From NCBI GenBank assembly GCA_036346355.1, contig CM070577.1:79630509-79694508 (forward strand): DNA of 64,000 nucleotides. Reading direction: 5' to 3'. Below the pieces are notes generated by a model. It was given only the letters and a program-made list of their open reading frames with translations. It was not told the DNA's origin and did not search any database. The DNA comes from Rhipidocladum racemiflorum. Lineage: Eukaryota; Streptophyta; Magnoliopsida; Poales; Poaceae. Positions 1 to 11,494 of this stretch are shown in pieces. The position numbers were made by a program, and so were the translations under genes. Each line of letters starts with the position of its first letter. The stretch's first letter is position 1.

Positions 1-402
1 CTCTTCCAAGTTCATATCAAAGTGCAATGATAAGCAGTCTCATGAAGAAGTGCAATGACAGTGCATATCCTTGATCTTGCATCTATCAATTATCACTTTT
101 TGAGCTTTTAGCTTTTTCAACTTTGATAACTTTCACATTAAGCTTTTTGAAGCAGGATCAAAATAGTCAAGAAAGTTCAACCATGTCAAGATTTAATTCA
201 AGTTTTCATTCCATTTAAATAGTCATGCCATAATCTAAACCATATATGCATAAACATGAAGTTGCAAAGACCTTGTAGCATAAACATGGCTTCAAATAAC
301 ATATGTGTATCAAATATAATACTTATTACTTTTTAAATATTTTTTTTTTGATTTAAGAAACACAAAGAAAGATTTGTTACAAAGTATTACAAAGTGTTCA
401 CA
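1..402 (-). repeat. copia 3' LTR, partial
   Basis: Read on the minus strand, an LTR starts TGTGAACACTTTG at 402, directly after a purine tract (AAGGGGGAGTT, + positions 403-413). The window begins before the other LTR end, so total length is unknown. The sequence is AT-rich and non-coding. Confidence 0.7.
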
Positions 403-413
403 AACTCCCCCTT
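403..413 (-). other. copia polypurine tract
   Basis: AAGGGGGAGTT on the minus strand, immediately upstream of the LTR start TGTG. This is the expected plus-strand priming site of a copia element and fixes the LTR boundary. Confidence 0.75.
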
Positions 414-811
414 AAAACAAACCCATTGGATGAACAATCCCAAGTTCTCCCTGAATAAAAGCAAAACGAGAAGAAGATAAATGTTTTGTGAAAATGTCTG
501 CCAATTGATATTCAGTATCCACATGATGAAGCATAATATTTCCCTTTTCTACATGATCTCTAAGAAAGTGAAATCTGATCTCAATATGCCCAAGAAGGAG
601 AACTACCCAAGAAGTGGTATGAACCAGATGTACTTTTTCTATCAATTCTACATCCTCCAAAGTCAGTATTAGAAAAAGCTCTTAAACTAATGCATGAGGA
701 AGCAGAAAGCCAAATGCTAAAATCTTGAGTACCATGGAGATACCTGAAAATTTGCTTGACAGCTTGTCGATGTGAAGCACGCGGGGAAGCTTGAAAACAA
801 GCACACAACAA
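412..811 (-). pseudogene. copia RNase H, broken
   Basis: Two overlapping minus-strand frames together cover the end of a copia polyprotein. The upstream frame (811-581) carries the pre-RNase H segment (QIFRYLHGTQDF) and RNase H start (CRIDRKSTSGSYHFLGS). The downstream frame (660-412) carries the conserved RNase H end (HIEIRFHFLRDHV, then QLADIFTKHL) and stops just before the polypurine tract, where pol normally ends. A frameshift separates the two frames. No intact enzyme is possible, and the reverse transcriptase that should precede this piece is absent. Confidence 0.85.
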
Positions 812-899
812 ACTGTATATCCGGCCCTGATGCAGTGATGTACAAAAGTGAACATTCCTTCATATGTTTGATTTGAAGTCTTGGACCAGGAGGGTCTCA

Positions 900-1383
900 T
901 TTAAACCTCCAATTATCTCATCCTCAACAGCATCATCATCATCTTCATGAACAAAGATACTCTCCCCCTGAATATATGCACCTGTACCCTCACTGTACCT
1001 TTTGCCACAATAGAAGTGGAAGAAGCATCTTCAAAAATAACACTTTCAGCACGAGATGCACGAGTGAAGGAGAACCAAATCTTATCACCGAACATATGAC
1101 GTGAGCATCCGGAATCCACTAGCCATATGTTCTCCTTCCTCGCGTGAGAAGCCCACATAGAAACAGAAAATATCGAGGTCTCGGTACTGGGGTTAGAAAT
1201 AAGATGTTTAGGAATCTAGTACTGAGACACACGACGCACAACATGAGCATTCTTATGCACAAAAACGAATTTGTCTTTTTCCATGTTTTTAGCAACAAAA
1301 GGTGCTTGTTTCACCCTAGGCACATAATGAGAAGCAAAGTGTGCCTGTCTGAAATTAGACCTAGCCTTAGCTCTTTCTTTCTT
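900..1383 (-). pseudogene. copia gag C-terminus and protease, broken
   Basis: The minus-strand frame contains WLVDSGCSRHM, the copia aspartic-protease motif (D-S-G followed by C-S-x-H-M). It is preceded by a typical copia gag/linker segment with an ASHYVPRVKQ-like stretch and VHKNAHVVRR. The frame is interrupted at about 1190. The protease runs into non-homologous sequence near 913, where integrase would normally follow, so a large internal deletion is inferred. Confidence 0.75.
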
Positions 1384-2420
1384 TTAACCTTGCAAGAATT
1401 TGAATTGAGCCCTTCATACAACCACATGTTTGGAATTGGACAGACCTAGTTGAGTAAGTTGCCAATAACTTGCATCTGGTACCTCAGGGTGTCAGCTATA
1501 ATTTTGTGTAGTTGTATGGGGGAGCGTACCGGGGCTACGGCCAGGTAACCGTCCAACGGTTCGTTATCCTAAACTTCGCCTTTACTAAGGGAAGGGTTAG
1601 TGTTCGACAACCGGGGAGGTTCACTTGTGGAGTTAGAAGCTTCCAAAAGACTTTGTTACGGACACTCGCCTTTGTGGTGTTTGATTGTATCTTGTGGGTA
1701 AAGTGTATAACCTCTGCAGAGTGTACAACATATTCGAATAGCCGAGTCCACGGTATTGGACACTGCTCGGGGATTACAGTCAAGGGTTAGACTTTGTGGA
1801 AATGAACTTGGGTTATGGATACATGGTGTTGGAATTAATGAACTTGCTTAGGATGATAAATGCTTCACTTGTAAAATTGTTTATGCAATTATTATTGTTG
1901 CTACTGTTTTACCGCTTTCTAATCTATTACTGTTATTTTTTAATGTTGTTTATTGCAAAAAAACCCCTTAGCCTATTGTTGGAATAATCCATGCATAAAA
2001 TTATTAGTGATGCATCTCTGTGCATGACTTGCTGAGTGCTTTTGAGTACTCACCCTTGCCACAATACAAACATCAGTTGAAGAGGAATCGACACCGGCAT
2101 TGGAGAAAGAAATCTAGGAGGAGCTGACAAACTATGGGCGAGCCCAGTCAGTTGGTTGTGGCATATTGGTTGGCGCCACGCATTTTCTTTATTTTCCGCT
2201 GCATATTTATTTGAGTAAGACTATAGCCCTGCAAGGCGTACTTTTGTAACTTGACCATAAGGTCGAGCAACCAGTTATATTTCTCTTTCAATAAAGTACT
2301 TTACTATTTCGTTGAGTATGATTGTGATATTTACCGATGTTGAGACCATGTGCACTAGCGTGATCCTGGACTAGTGCTGAATACACAGAGGGTCCGAATT
2401 TGCACATTCGGGTCGCGACA
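1384..2420 (+). repeat. E1 5' LTR, 3' portion only
   Basis: Aligns along its length with 14464-15518 of the 3' LTR, sharing TTAACCTTGCAAG at the left and the block ending GGTC(G/C)CGACA-like at the right. The missing left part corresponds to about 2.6 kb of the 3' copy. It is followed within five bases by the primer-binding site. Confidence 0.88.
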
Positions 2421-2424
2421 AAGG

Positions 2425-2437
2425 TGGTATTAGAGCC
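2425..2437 (+). other. E1 primer-binding site (initiator Met tRNA)
   Basis: TGGTATTAGAGCC matches the canonical TGGTATCAGAGC plant iMet-tRNA primer site with one C-to-T change, four bases after the LTR end. It identifies the preceding LTR as the 5' one. Confidence 0.85.
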
Positions 2438-2641
2438 ATACTGACTGTAGCATTACCCATAGTTAGAATAGTCGTAGAGAGGATAAAACTATTTTCTAAA
2501 GTTGAAAGATTGCCAAGATAATGAATGAACTCTCGACTTAGCCCCTTCTCTCTTGTTCATATCCCTTTGCTGAATATTTCGTGTTCTCACTTTGTTTCAA
2601 AAAGTGTTGAGTTCTCACGTGAGTGTCTTTGGCAGATAAAG

Positions 2642-3388
2642 ATGATCAACAACTACGCTGAGCGTCAGGGAGGTTACGCAACTAAGTTGTGGCGTATGAT
2701 GCAGCTACTTGCATGTTTTGACAGACCGATCTACCGGGGAACCACCATTGTGAAGGCATGACTAGTTCGAGCATGGGACATCAAGATCACTGTGTATGCT
2801 CGAGAGAAGACGAAGGCGAGTCGACCTATCCACATCACTGCAAGGAGGTCTTCGTTTGAGGCCGGGATCCAAGAGACATCGCGTCGGGCGATGCGGCAGA
2901 TGGCTCACACTTACTCTTCTGAGTTGGAGGGCACTGTGTTTCGTCACCACCCGCGCAGAGACAACTGCCTTGATCAGGAGATGATAGAAGACGAAGACAC
3001 CACGATCACTCACCTGGCGAGGTTTGTGGTTGCTCAGGAGGATGTCATTGATGAGACGGTTTAGGAGTTGCAGATGGCCCGTGATGAGGTCGAGGACATG
3101 AGGAGAGAGCTGCTAGAGGCTCGGGAGTATATTGCCCACTCTTCACGGAGGATCGCCGAGCTGGAGATGGCACTGTACGGACCACCACCAGAGCCAGTAT
3201 TGGAGTTGCACAACCCAGACCCGGAGGAGCCTGTGCCATAGCCTGCGCCACAGCCGGAGCCAGAACCGGAGGAGGATGTTGCGTCGTCAACCACAGCCAT
3301 GGTTGGTCACGGTGATAGCTTCGCGCTAATGCCATCGCACCCGCCCAAGTGTACCCCAGGATGTTCCCATGGAGGATGGATCGATGAG
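2642..3388 (+). pseudogene. E1 leader ORF (orf0-like) relic
   Basis: One reading frame between primer site and gag codes for a charged protein starting MINNYAERQGGYATKLW. It continues through REKTKASRPIHITA, QMAHTYSSELEG and a coiled-coil-like segment (ELQMARDEVEDMRRELLEAR), then a proline/glutamate-rich tail. Grass Tekay-type elements are known to carry an extra ORF upstream of gag; its function is not established. The frame is kept but has three in-frame stops (TGA at 2759, TAG at 3062 and 3239). Each can be explained by one C-to-T change (CGA or CAG). No similarity to a known enzyme is seen. Confidence 0.65.
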
Positions 3389-3674
3389 TGAGCTTTAGGC
3401 TTAGTAGTTGAGACTCCTGTGTTGAGTCGCGTCTTAGAATAAAGAGTCACCCATACGCGTTAGACTGCAGTGTGCTACTTTAATTTGGATTTTTCATTGA
3501 TTGCTGAGTGTGCAGTATGTGTTGCAAAGCCCTTAGGCATTGTGAGCAACCATACCAAGTTATTAATAAGTAATAAAGTTGAATTTTGAATTACATATTC
3601 CACCCCGTAAAAGTTTTCTACCACTTGTCTATTCTTGTTTCCCTCTCGTCTTTAAACCTTGGAGTACTCGACAG

Positions 3675-3756
3675 ATGGTGAACACTTGCAGAAATGTTGG
3701 AGGCAACGGAAGTGGTTCTTGCCCTGTAGGAAACCCCGCTGACGCAGGACAGGCAC
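3675..3756 (+). pseudogene. E1 gag, N-terminal segment
   Basis: Starts MVNTCRNVGGNG, resembling the MVNTR-type start of chromovirus gag proteins. The coding sequence is interrupted at 3757 by a solo LTR and resumes at 7418. Removing the LTR plus one copy of the 5-bp target duplication keeps the frame, which shows this is the start of the same gag. Confidence 0.8.
3752..3756. repeat. target-site duplication GGCAC, left
   Basis: GGCAC here and again at 7413-7417 flank the solo LTR exactly. This is the 5-bp duplication expected for gypsy integration. Confidence 0.9.
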
Positions 3757-6700
3757 TGTCGGGACCCGAATTTGCAAATCCGGACCCTCTGTGTATTCAG
3801 CACTAGTCCAGGAACACGCTAGTGCACACAGTCTCAATATTGGTAAATATCACAATCATACTCAACGAAATAGTAAGGTACTTTAATTAGTTAACAAGCT
3901 GGTTGCTCGACCTTAAGGTCAAGTTACAAATGTACGCCTCACAGGGCGAAAACTTATTAAAAGAGAAATAATAGCAGCGGAAAATAGGATAACTTCGTGG
4001 TGCCATCCAGTATACCACAGGCAACTGACTGGGCTCGCTCCCTAGCTAGACGGTTCCTCTTGGAACTCCTCCTCCAAAGCTGGTGTAGACTCTTCTTCAA
4101 CTGGTGTTGTATAGTGGCAAGGGTGAGTACTTGGTACTCAGCAAGTCATGCACAGAATGCAACTAATATACTACATGCATGGCTTAGTACAAAGGAATAG
4201 CTCAGGGTATAATTGCAGTAAAACAGCATTTGACAAGTAGCATAAGCAGATTCGAAAGCAGTGAAAACAAGTATAAGATCAATAACTTTTCCAGGAGTTA
4301 AATAAACTTCTTTCCCATTCCTAATCCACATTTCCATCAACGTCATTATTAAACCAAACCAAACCTTTCAAGTCCAAGTTATTTTCAAGAAAGTCTAACC
4401 CTTGACTGTAATTCCCGAGCGATGTCCAATGCCGCGGACACGGCTATTCGAATAGATTTTACACTCTGCAGAGGTTATGCACTTTACCCACAAGATACAG
4501 CCAAACACCACAAAGGCGAGTGTCCGTAACAAAGTCTTTCGGAAGCTTCTAACAGCACAAGTGGTCCTCTCCGGTGATTGCACACTAACCTTTCCCTTAG
4601 CGAAGGCGAAGTTTAGGCCAATCCACCGTTAGATGGGTACCTGGCCGTAGCCCCGGTACGCTCCCCCGTACAACTACACAAAAGGTATAGTTGACACCCC
4701 GAGGTCCCACAGGTACGTTATTAGCAACTTAATCAACTAGGTCCGTCCCATTACAGACATGTGGTTGCACGTTTGACTCAGTTCAAAGGCTTGCAAGGTT
4801 AAGTCCTTAGGGTGACCAGGGCAAGACTACCCGAAGAACCAAATCAACACTCCCGGTGCCACAGCTGGCCCACCCGATCATTCTTGTCACATGCCCCGGT
4901 CGAAAACTATTTATCAAATCCCAGTTGATTACCATGCACCACGTGCCATCGACAATCACAACACATGATACTTCTTCAAAACAGGTTCAATATCTCATTA
5001 AGTCAATATTAGCATTTGATTGTCCAAAGCATTTCACGTGGCATGGCTAAGCATACTACATCGGTCTAACTACCCATGTTGGCAATTTAATAATGTCCAA
5101 CAAATAATCCACAACTAGGGTGACAAGGGGTCATGGCACATATTTAATTAACCAAGGTGTCATACAGCAATTTGGCATTTATCTAATTTCCCATAATTAA
5201 ATAAAGCATTTTCTAATCTAAAATAGCATGCAATAATTTAAATCAAATTAATTTCAGAATGGGATCAATATGATCAAAGCATAACTTGCCTTCAAAGAGT
5301 ATTTGTTCTTGGTCTTGAGCTGGCTCCTGGGTCAACACTTCGCCTTCGAAGCCTTCGGGCACTTCAACGTCTACTCGTAAAGCGTGCAAATAACAATAAA
5401 TAAATAAACAGTATACAAAAAGTGTCCAAACATCCAAATGATGTCCATAAACAGAGAGAGCATAATTTTATAATTTTTTAAAAACTAGAATCGTCCAAAT
5501 CGGAGTTAAAATGCAAAAGTTATAATCGTTTGAAGTATAAAGAAAACATTAATTAAATATAAACAGAGAAATATTCATAATCAAAAATTAATTAAAATTC
5601 ATATTTGAGTAGGTCTCATTTTTATGAAAATTTAGAAATTTGAACCACCCAAATCGGAGTTGAAATGCAAAAGTTATAAGCGTTTGAAGTTTGAATCTAT
5701 ATTTAAAATCAATAAACCGAATTAACTAAATAATTTCATTTTCGGAAAATGTTTTATTGCGTCAGCATGACACGTGGACCAATCAGAGGCCGCCATGTCG
5801 CCTCGGGTCCATGGACCCGGCGCACGGTTTGGCTCGGTCCACCGTGGACCTGGTCCACGGCACGTGTGCCTCTGACAGGTGGGCCCCTCGGGTGACGTCA
5901 GCACACGGCTCGGCCGAGGGCTTTGACAGCTGGGCCTCACCGTGACATCATCATGACGTCACGGCTGACATCATTGAGCCATTGGAACGGCCACTGACAC
6001 GCGCGGGCCACGGCGACGCCACGCAGCGTGGCGTCGGCGGTGACGCCGCGGCGCGACGGTCGACCTTTACGTGGCGAGATCTCGGCCGTTGATTTGAAAA
6101 TCAATGGCCCAGATCGGATCTGGGTTTCACGCGCTGGGAACAGCTCGGTCCATCTGGACCGTTCGATCTTGATCGGACGGTCAAGATCCAATCTAAAGTT
6201 ACAACGTGGATAACCCTAGCCGTACGATCTATATCTAACAGCTGAGATCTATCCAAGCACGGTGCAGTTACGGCTACGTGGCGCGATCTAAACCGTTGGA
6301 TCTAGATCCAACGGTTGGAAATAGATCTAGAAACTAAAACGTGAGATTTTTACCGTGGTGACATGGACGAATCCTGGCCTTCGGATCTTGATTAGACGGT
6401 CCGCGAAGCTCCCCGGTGTCGATGGCGTTGCGGCGGCGCTGGCAGACCGGAGCCGAGGAAGACGACACCCGAAACGGCGTACGGGGCGTGTTCCGGCGAG
6501 AAGAACACGTTCCGGTGCGCCTCAACGCGGAGATTCCAGATCCGGCTTCAGATGCGGCGGAGGACGGCGGACAACGGTGGGGCGAAGCAGAAACCGTGGC
6601 GGAGGTAAGATCTAACTACGGCGAGCAACTGTGGGCAGTCGGCGGCGGCTCGAGCTAGAAGACTACGGGCAAAAGATGCACAAGCAAACGGAGAACACGG

Positions 6701-7412
6701 CGCCGGGGTCCAAGCTTTCAATACTGCCTCGGCGTGTGTGAAATCCGCAGAACCCTAACGAACACAGCGGCTACGCGGCGGAGGAGTCCGACCCGGACTC
6801 GGGCGGAGACGACGACGGACGGCCGTCCACGTGGCGCGATCAGCGGCCACGATGCACGGGCGAGATCGGATCCGGACCGGATCCGGCCGAAGCGGTATGG
6901 GCTAATCCTGACTGTTGGATCCAGATCCAACGGTTCGGATCGATTAGGGTTAGTGCGGTGCGGTGTTACGCGGCTCATCGTGGGCCGTTGGATCCTGATC
7001 CAACGGTCGCCGCAGTGAGATTCAATTTGGGCCGGGTCGGCTCGGGCCTTGTGATCGGGCTCGAGTCCGACTCGGGTTCGGGCTCGGTCGGATGAACAGT
7101 GAAACCAACTCGATTTTTCCAGCGATTAAATATTCAAATTAATTCCCAGAAATTCATTTAATTCATTAAAAGTAGCAAAACACTCAGAAAAATTCCAGAA
7201 AAATTCTAGAAAATATTTTAGAACATTTTGGACTCAAATAAAATATTTCCAACAAAATTTTATTTGCAAAATTAAATTCTTTAATTATTTCAAAAGGAAA
7301 TAAATTGAAATAAATTCCAAATAAATCCTAATAAATCCCAGAAAATTCCAAAAATTCACCAAAGGGCCAAATCTCATTTAAATTCATGAAAAGCAAAAAT
7401 TGGGGTGTTACA
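3757..7412 (-). mobile_element. solo LTR (3656 bp) of the E1 family, inserted in E1 gag
   Basis: On the minus strand the unit runs from TGTAACACCCC (5' end at 7412) to GGGTCCCGACA (3' end at 3757). It is flanked by GGCAC on both sides, with no internal retrotransposon sequence, so it is a solo LTR left by LTR-LTR recombination. Landmarks shared with the other family LTRs include ACTTTACCCACAAGATAC, the GTACTCACCCTTGCC block and palindromic GTTGGATC-type repeats. Its segment near 4300 resembles the solo LTR at 25513-29097 more than E1's own LTRs, so these two form a separate subfamily. Open frames inside it are not credible genes. Confidence 0.93.
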
Positions 7413-7417
7413 GGCAC

Positions 7418-8355
7418 CCCAGCCAGCACCGCTAGTGGACATGTAGTACTTTGGAGCTTTTCTTGCTGCACAGACCCAACTGATGCATGCCATGATGTAG
7501 CAGATGCAGCAAGTCAATACTTCGGCCGCTGCCAACCAACCTAATCAGGGACAGCGACAGAATTCTAGACTGTCGGAATTCATGAGGACTCATCCGCCCA
7601 CATTCTCTGGAAATGCGAACCCATTGGAGGCAGATGACTAGTTGAGGTCAATTGAAAGGAAGCTGCACATTACCCAGTGTGTTGGAAATGAGAGAGTACT
7701 CTATGCCTCTCATCAGCTGGAAGGTACTGCAGCTGAATGGTGGGAGAACTTATGTGCTTTACATGAGAACCCACAGGAGATCACTTGGGAGGAGTTCACC
7801 ATAGCTTTTCGCCAGTACCATGTGCTAGAAGGGATCATGGACCTCAAGAAGGAAGGGTTTAGAGCTTTGAAGCAAGGCAGCCAGTCAGTGTCTGATTATT
7901 TGTATAAGTTCACACAACTTGCTCGCTACGCACCTGAAGATGTAGCGACGGACAAGGCCAGACAGTCTCGCTTCATGAAGGGACTGAATTCAGGACTGCA
8001 GGTGGGACTGATTACCCACACCTTTCTGGATTTCCAAGAATTGGTGAATAAGGCTCTTATCCTGAAGGATAAGCGTAAAGAATTGGATGACAACAGGAAG
8101 CGTCGGATGGCACAGCAAGTAGCTCGCCCCGGAGCACAAAGGCTGAGAGTTGCCCCGAATCAGTTCTTTAGGTTTCAGCCAAAGAATGTGGCAAAGACAT
8201 CATCGCCAGCACCGAGACCTGCTAGTCAGAACTACCAGACACCAGTACCAGCCAGCAACACCGCTACAGGGAGTCAGCAGAGCACTATGAAACGTTGCTA
8301 CAACTGCAACGAGCCAGGGCACTTCTCCAATACCCTAAGTGAGGAGGAGGTGTGA
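7418..8355 (+). pseudogene. E1 gag, main part with retrotransposon gag domain
   Basis: Continues gag after the solo LTR. The capsid-like domain is clear: WWENLCALHENPQEITWEEF, FRQYHVLEGIMDLKKEGF, QGSQSVSDYLYKFTQLARYA. The zinc knuckle begins CYNCNEPGHF but its last Cys is lost, because the frame reads NTLSEEEV and stops at 8353. Upstream in-frame stops are at 7444, 7498 (both TAG, probably from CAG) and 7639 (TAG, probably from TGG). The longest open stretch (7642-8355) is 237 codons and cannot give a normal gag product. Confidence 0.9.
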
Positions 8356-8359
8356 CGCC

Positions 8360-8997
8360 TGTTCGCCTTAACCTCGGCACCCCGACTGCAAGGACGCCCA
8401 CTCCTGGAGGAAATCATGGAGCTGCCTAAGCTGGAGCCGCACCCCAAGCTACGGTGAGATGTCGGATCAACCACGTCACCGCGGATACAATTCAGAACAC
8501 TTCAGACGTTGTACTGGGTAAGTTACTGGTTAACTCAGTACTTGCAACAGTTTTGTTTGACTCTGGAGCTTCACATTCATTTGTTTCTTAAGATGTTGTT
8601 GCTAAAAATGATTTGGAGATTGTGGATCTTAAATGCCTGCTCATAGTTCGAACCCCTGTATAAGAACTCCGATCTAAAGTAGGATGTTCTGGGGTAAGAC
8701 TATTAATAGATGGGTTAGAGTTCTTAGCGAACCTCATTATATTGGGTACCCAGGCCATAGATGTCATATTGGGAATGGATTGGTTATCCAAGCACAAGGA
8801 TGTGTTAGACTGTGGACGAAGAGTCATCTCAGTCGAGAGCCCTTGTGGAAGAAGAGTAGAGTTCCAAGCGACCGCAGTTCAAGATGGACAGTTAATGGTC
8901 AACAGTGTGAAGGCAGTCAGCATTGAAGATGTGCCAGTGGTTAGTGAATACCCAGATGTTTTTCCGGAAGATTTGTTCGGTATGCCACTAAACTGAG
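8360..8997 (+). pseudogene. E1 aspartic protease and linker, broken
   Basis: Carries VLFDSGASHSFVS, the retropepsin D-S-G-A motif, at about 8545-8590, followed by DVILGMDWLSKH, the conserved ILGMDWL motif, at about 8750. The linker IEDVPVVSEYPDVFPEDL leads into reverse transcriptase. Stops fall after FVS, at about 8661 and at 8995 (TGA, probably from CGA in the usual R-D-I-E-F context). Family: Ty3/gypsy chromovirus protease. Confidence 0.88.
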
Positions 8998-9008
8998 ACA
9001 TTGAGTTT

Positions 9009-9955
9009 GTGATCGAGTTACTACCAGGTACAACCCCAATAGCCAAGAGACCCTATCGGATGTCTATCGATGGGTTGGTAGAGATGAAGACGCAGATCGA
9101 GGAGCTGATGGAGAAAGGTTTCATAAGACCCAGTTCATCGCTGTGGGGAGCACCCATACTGTTTGTCAAGAAAAAGATGGAAGTTTTCGGATGTGTATTG
9201 ATTATCGTGCACTCAATGATGTGACGATAACGAACAAGTATCCATTGCCCAGGATCGATGACCTGTTTGATCAGTTAAGAGGAGCTGGAGTTTTCTCCAA
9301 GATCGACCTGCGATCGGGATACCACCAGTTGAAGATCCGATCAGAGGATATTCCGAAGACCGCATTTTCGTCAAGATATGGACATTATGAATTTACAGTT
9401 ATGTCCTTTGGTCTGACAAATGCACCTGCATATTTCGTGAACTTGATGAATAAAGTTTTAATGAAATACCTGGATAAGTTTGTCGTCGTGTTCATAGATG
9501 GCATATTTGTTTACTCCAAAACAAGAGAAAAACATGCCGAGCATCTGAGGCTAGTTCTTGAGAAGTTGCGAGAGCAACAGTTATTTGCAAAGTTTAGCAA
9601 ATGTGACTTCTGGAAGAGTAAAGTGGAATTTCTTGGACATGTGATGACTGCCGAGGGAGTTGTAGTGGATCCAAGCAAAGTAGAAGCAGTGTTGCATTGG
9701 GAGCAACCGAAGCCAGTGACCCAGATCCGTAGTTTTCTTGGGATGGTGGGATATTACCGTCGATTCATTGAAGGATTCTCAGCGATTGCTAGACCTCTTA
9801 TGCAATTGTTGAAGAAAGAGAAGAAGTCCGCATGGATGCCAGAGTGCGAGAAGAGCTTTCAAGAGCTGAAAAGGCGACTGACATCCGCAACGATGTTGGT
9901 TTTACCAGACGTGCATCATAGTTTTGACATTTACTGTGATGCGTCGTGCCAATGA
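9009..9955 (+). pseudogene. E1 reverse transcriptase, broken
   Basis: A frameshift near 9175 separates the finger region (IELLPGTTPIAKRPYRMS, LWGAPILFVKKK) from the rest (FRMCIDYRALND, YPLPRIDDLFDQL, FSKIDLRSGYHQL, FGLTNAPAYF). The catalytic F-I-D-D box reads FIDGIF, so the second Asp is replaced by Gly, a loss-of-function substitution independent of the frameshift. The thumb/connection region (FLGMVGYYRRFIEGFS) is well preserved. The block ends at a TGA inside the start of RNase H. Confidence 0.93.
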
Positions 9956-10417
9956 CTTGGATGCGTGTTGATGCAGAACTGGAAGGTAGTCGCTTATGCA
10001 TCAAGGCAGTTGAGACTGCATGAGGAGAATTACCCGACGCACGACTTAGAGTTAGCCACCGTAGTGCATGCCTTGCAGTTGTGGCGTCACTTTTTGATTG
10101 GGAACAGATGTGAAGTGTATACGGACCATAAGAGTCTTAAATACATCTTCACTCAATCAGACTTGAATATGAGGCAAAGGAGATGGCTGGAGTTGATTAA
10201 GGACTATAATGTCGAAATTCACTACCATCCAGGTAAAGACAATGTGGTAGTCGATGCTTTGGGTCGGAAGGGCCACACTGTGAATATGTTGGTAGAGGAG
10301 AGTCAAGCTGAGCTATGTAAGGAATTTCAAAAGATGAAGCTAGAAGTCATACCAGAAGGATTTCTGGCAGCCTCAGAAGTGAAGCCTACCTTAGAAGACC
10401 ATATCAAGGAAGGTTAG
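9925..10417 (+). pseudogene. E1 RNase H and tether, broken
   Basis: IYCDASCQ followed by a TGA and then LGCVLMQ marks the catalytic start of gypsy RNase H, cut by one stop. Downstream AYASRQLRLHEENYPTHDLELA, RCEVYTDHKSLKYIF and YHPGKDNVVVDALGRK are diagnostic. A stop at 10417 ends the frame before the integrase zinc finger. Confidence 0.92.
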
Positions 10418-10453
10418 AAGGATGATGATAAGATCCGCAAAATTAAGTCCAAG

Positions 10454-11494
10454 ATGGATGAAGGCAAGGCTAAAGACTTCAAGTTGGATGAGCAAGGTAC
10501 CTTGTGGATCAAAGACCGCATCTGCGTGCCAAACAAGGAGCTGAAGAAGTTGATTTTGGAAGAAGCCCATGATTCCATGTACTCGATACATCCGGGAAGT
10601 GCCAAGATGTATCAAGACTTGAAAGAGAGATTCTGGTGGCCAAGTATGAAACATGAAGTTGCCGAGCATGTTGCAATGTGTGACATATGCCAGAGAGTCA
10701 AGGCAATGCACCAGAGGCCCACTGGTTTGTTACAGCCACTAAAGATACCTGAGTGGAAGTGGGAGGAAATTGGTATAGATTTCATTACCAGTTTGCCCAA
10801 AACTCAGAGTGGATATGATTCTATATGGGTCATAGTGGATCGTTTGACCAAGGTTGCACACTTCATACCCGTGAAGACCACTTATTCCGAAGAACGGTTA
10901 GCAGAACTGTATATGTCAAGGATTGTCTATTTGCATGGAGTGCCAAAGAAGATAGTGTCAGACAAAGGTACCCAATTTACCTCAAGATTCTGGAATAAGT
11001 TGCATGAGGCCATGGGGACTCGTTTGAACTTCAATACGGCATATCATCCACAGACGGATGGACAGACGGAAAGAGTTAATCAGATTCTAGAGGACATGCT
11101 GCGAGCTTGTGCTCTCGCATGTGCTACCTCATGGGACAAGAGTTTGTCATATGCTGAGTTCAGCTATAATAATACTTATCAAGCCAGTCCGCAAATGTCA
11201 CCAATTGAAGCTTTATATGGTCGACCCTGTCGGACACCTTTGAATTGGAATGAGACAAGTGAGTGTCATGTCTTTGGACCGGACATTCTCCAAGAAGCTG
11301 AAGAGCAGATTGCTATGATCCGGGAAAGATTGAAGATAGCTCAGTCAAGACAAAAGAGCTACGCCGATAACCGTTGCCGAGACCTAAGCCAGAGGATTTC
11401 GTATACCTCAGAGTTACACCTCTCAAGGGAGTTAAAAGGTTCCATGCCAAAGGGAAACTCGCACCGCGATATGTTGGGTCGTTCAAGATTTTGA
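10454..11494 (+). pseudogene. E1 integrase, near-complete
   Basis: The HHCC zinc-binding domain is visible: an H in EEAHDSMYSIHPGSAKM, then CDICQRVK. The core follows with the DDE residues apparently present: GIDFITSLPKTQSGYDSIWVIVDR, then VSDKGTQFTSRFW, then HPQTDGQTERVNQ. The C-terminal core NNTYQASPQMSPIEALYGR is intact. The frame shifts near 11375, so the GPF/Y and chromodomain lie in other frames. It is the best-preserved domain of E1 but has no intact start or upstream pol. Confidence 0.92.

Larger units (their letters stand above)
1..1383 (-). mobile_element. Ty1/copia retrotransposon remnant (left edge)
   Basis: Minus-strand copia element running off the left window edge. Read right to left it holds a gag tail, a protease piece, the end of RNase H, a polypurine tract and part of the 3' LTR. 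Reverse transcriptase and integrase are missing between about 900 and 811, so it is internally deleted as well as broken by stops. Its right edge at about 1383 abuts a truncated Tekay-type LTR with no visible target duplication. The join is therefore more likely a deletion or recombination scar than a clean insertion. Confidence 0.85.

Noticed and set aside
1512..1790. Frames repeated in each Tekay LTR (also at 4395, 14593, 28170)
   Set aside because: The same non-coding LTR block gives a similar frame each time; it contains stops in some copies and starts at different codons, so LTR sequence conservation explains it.
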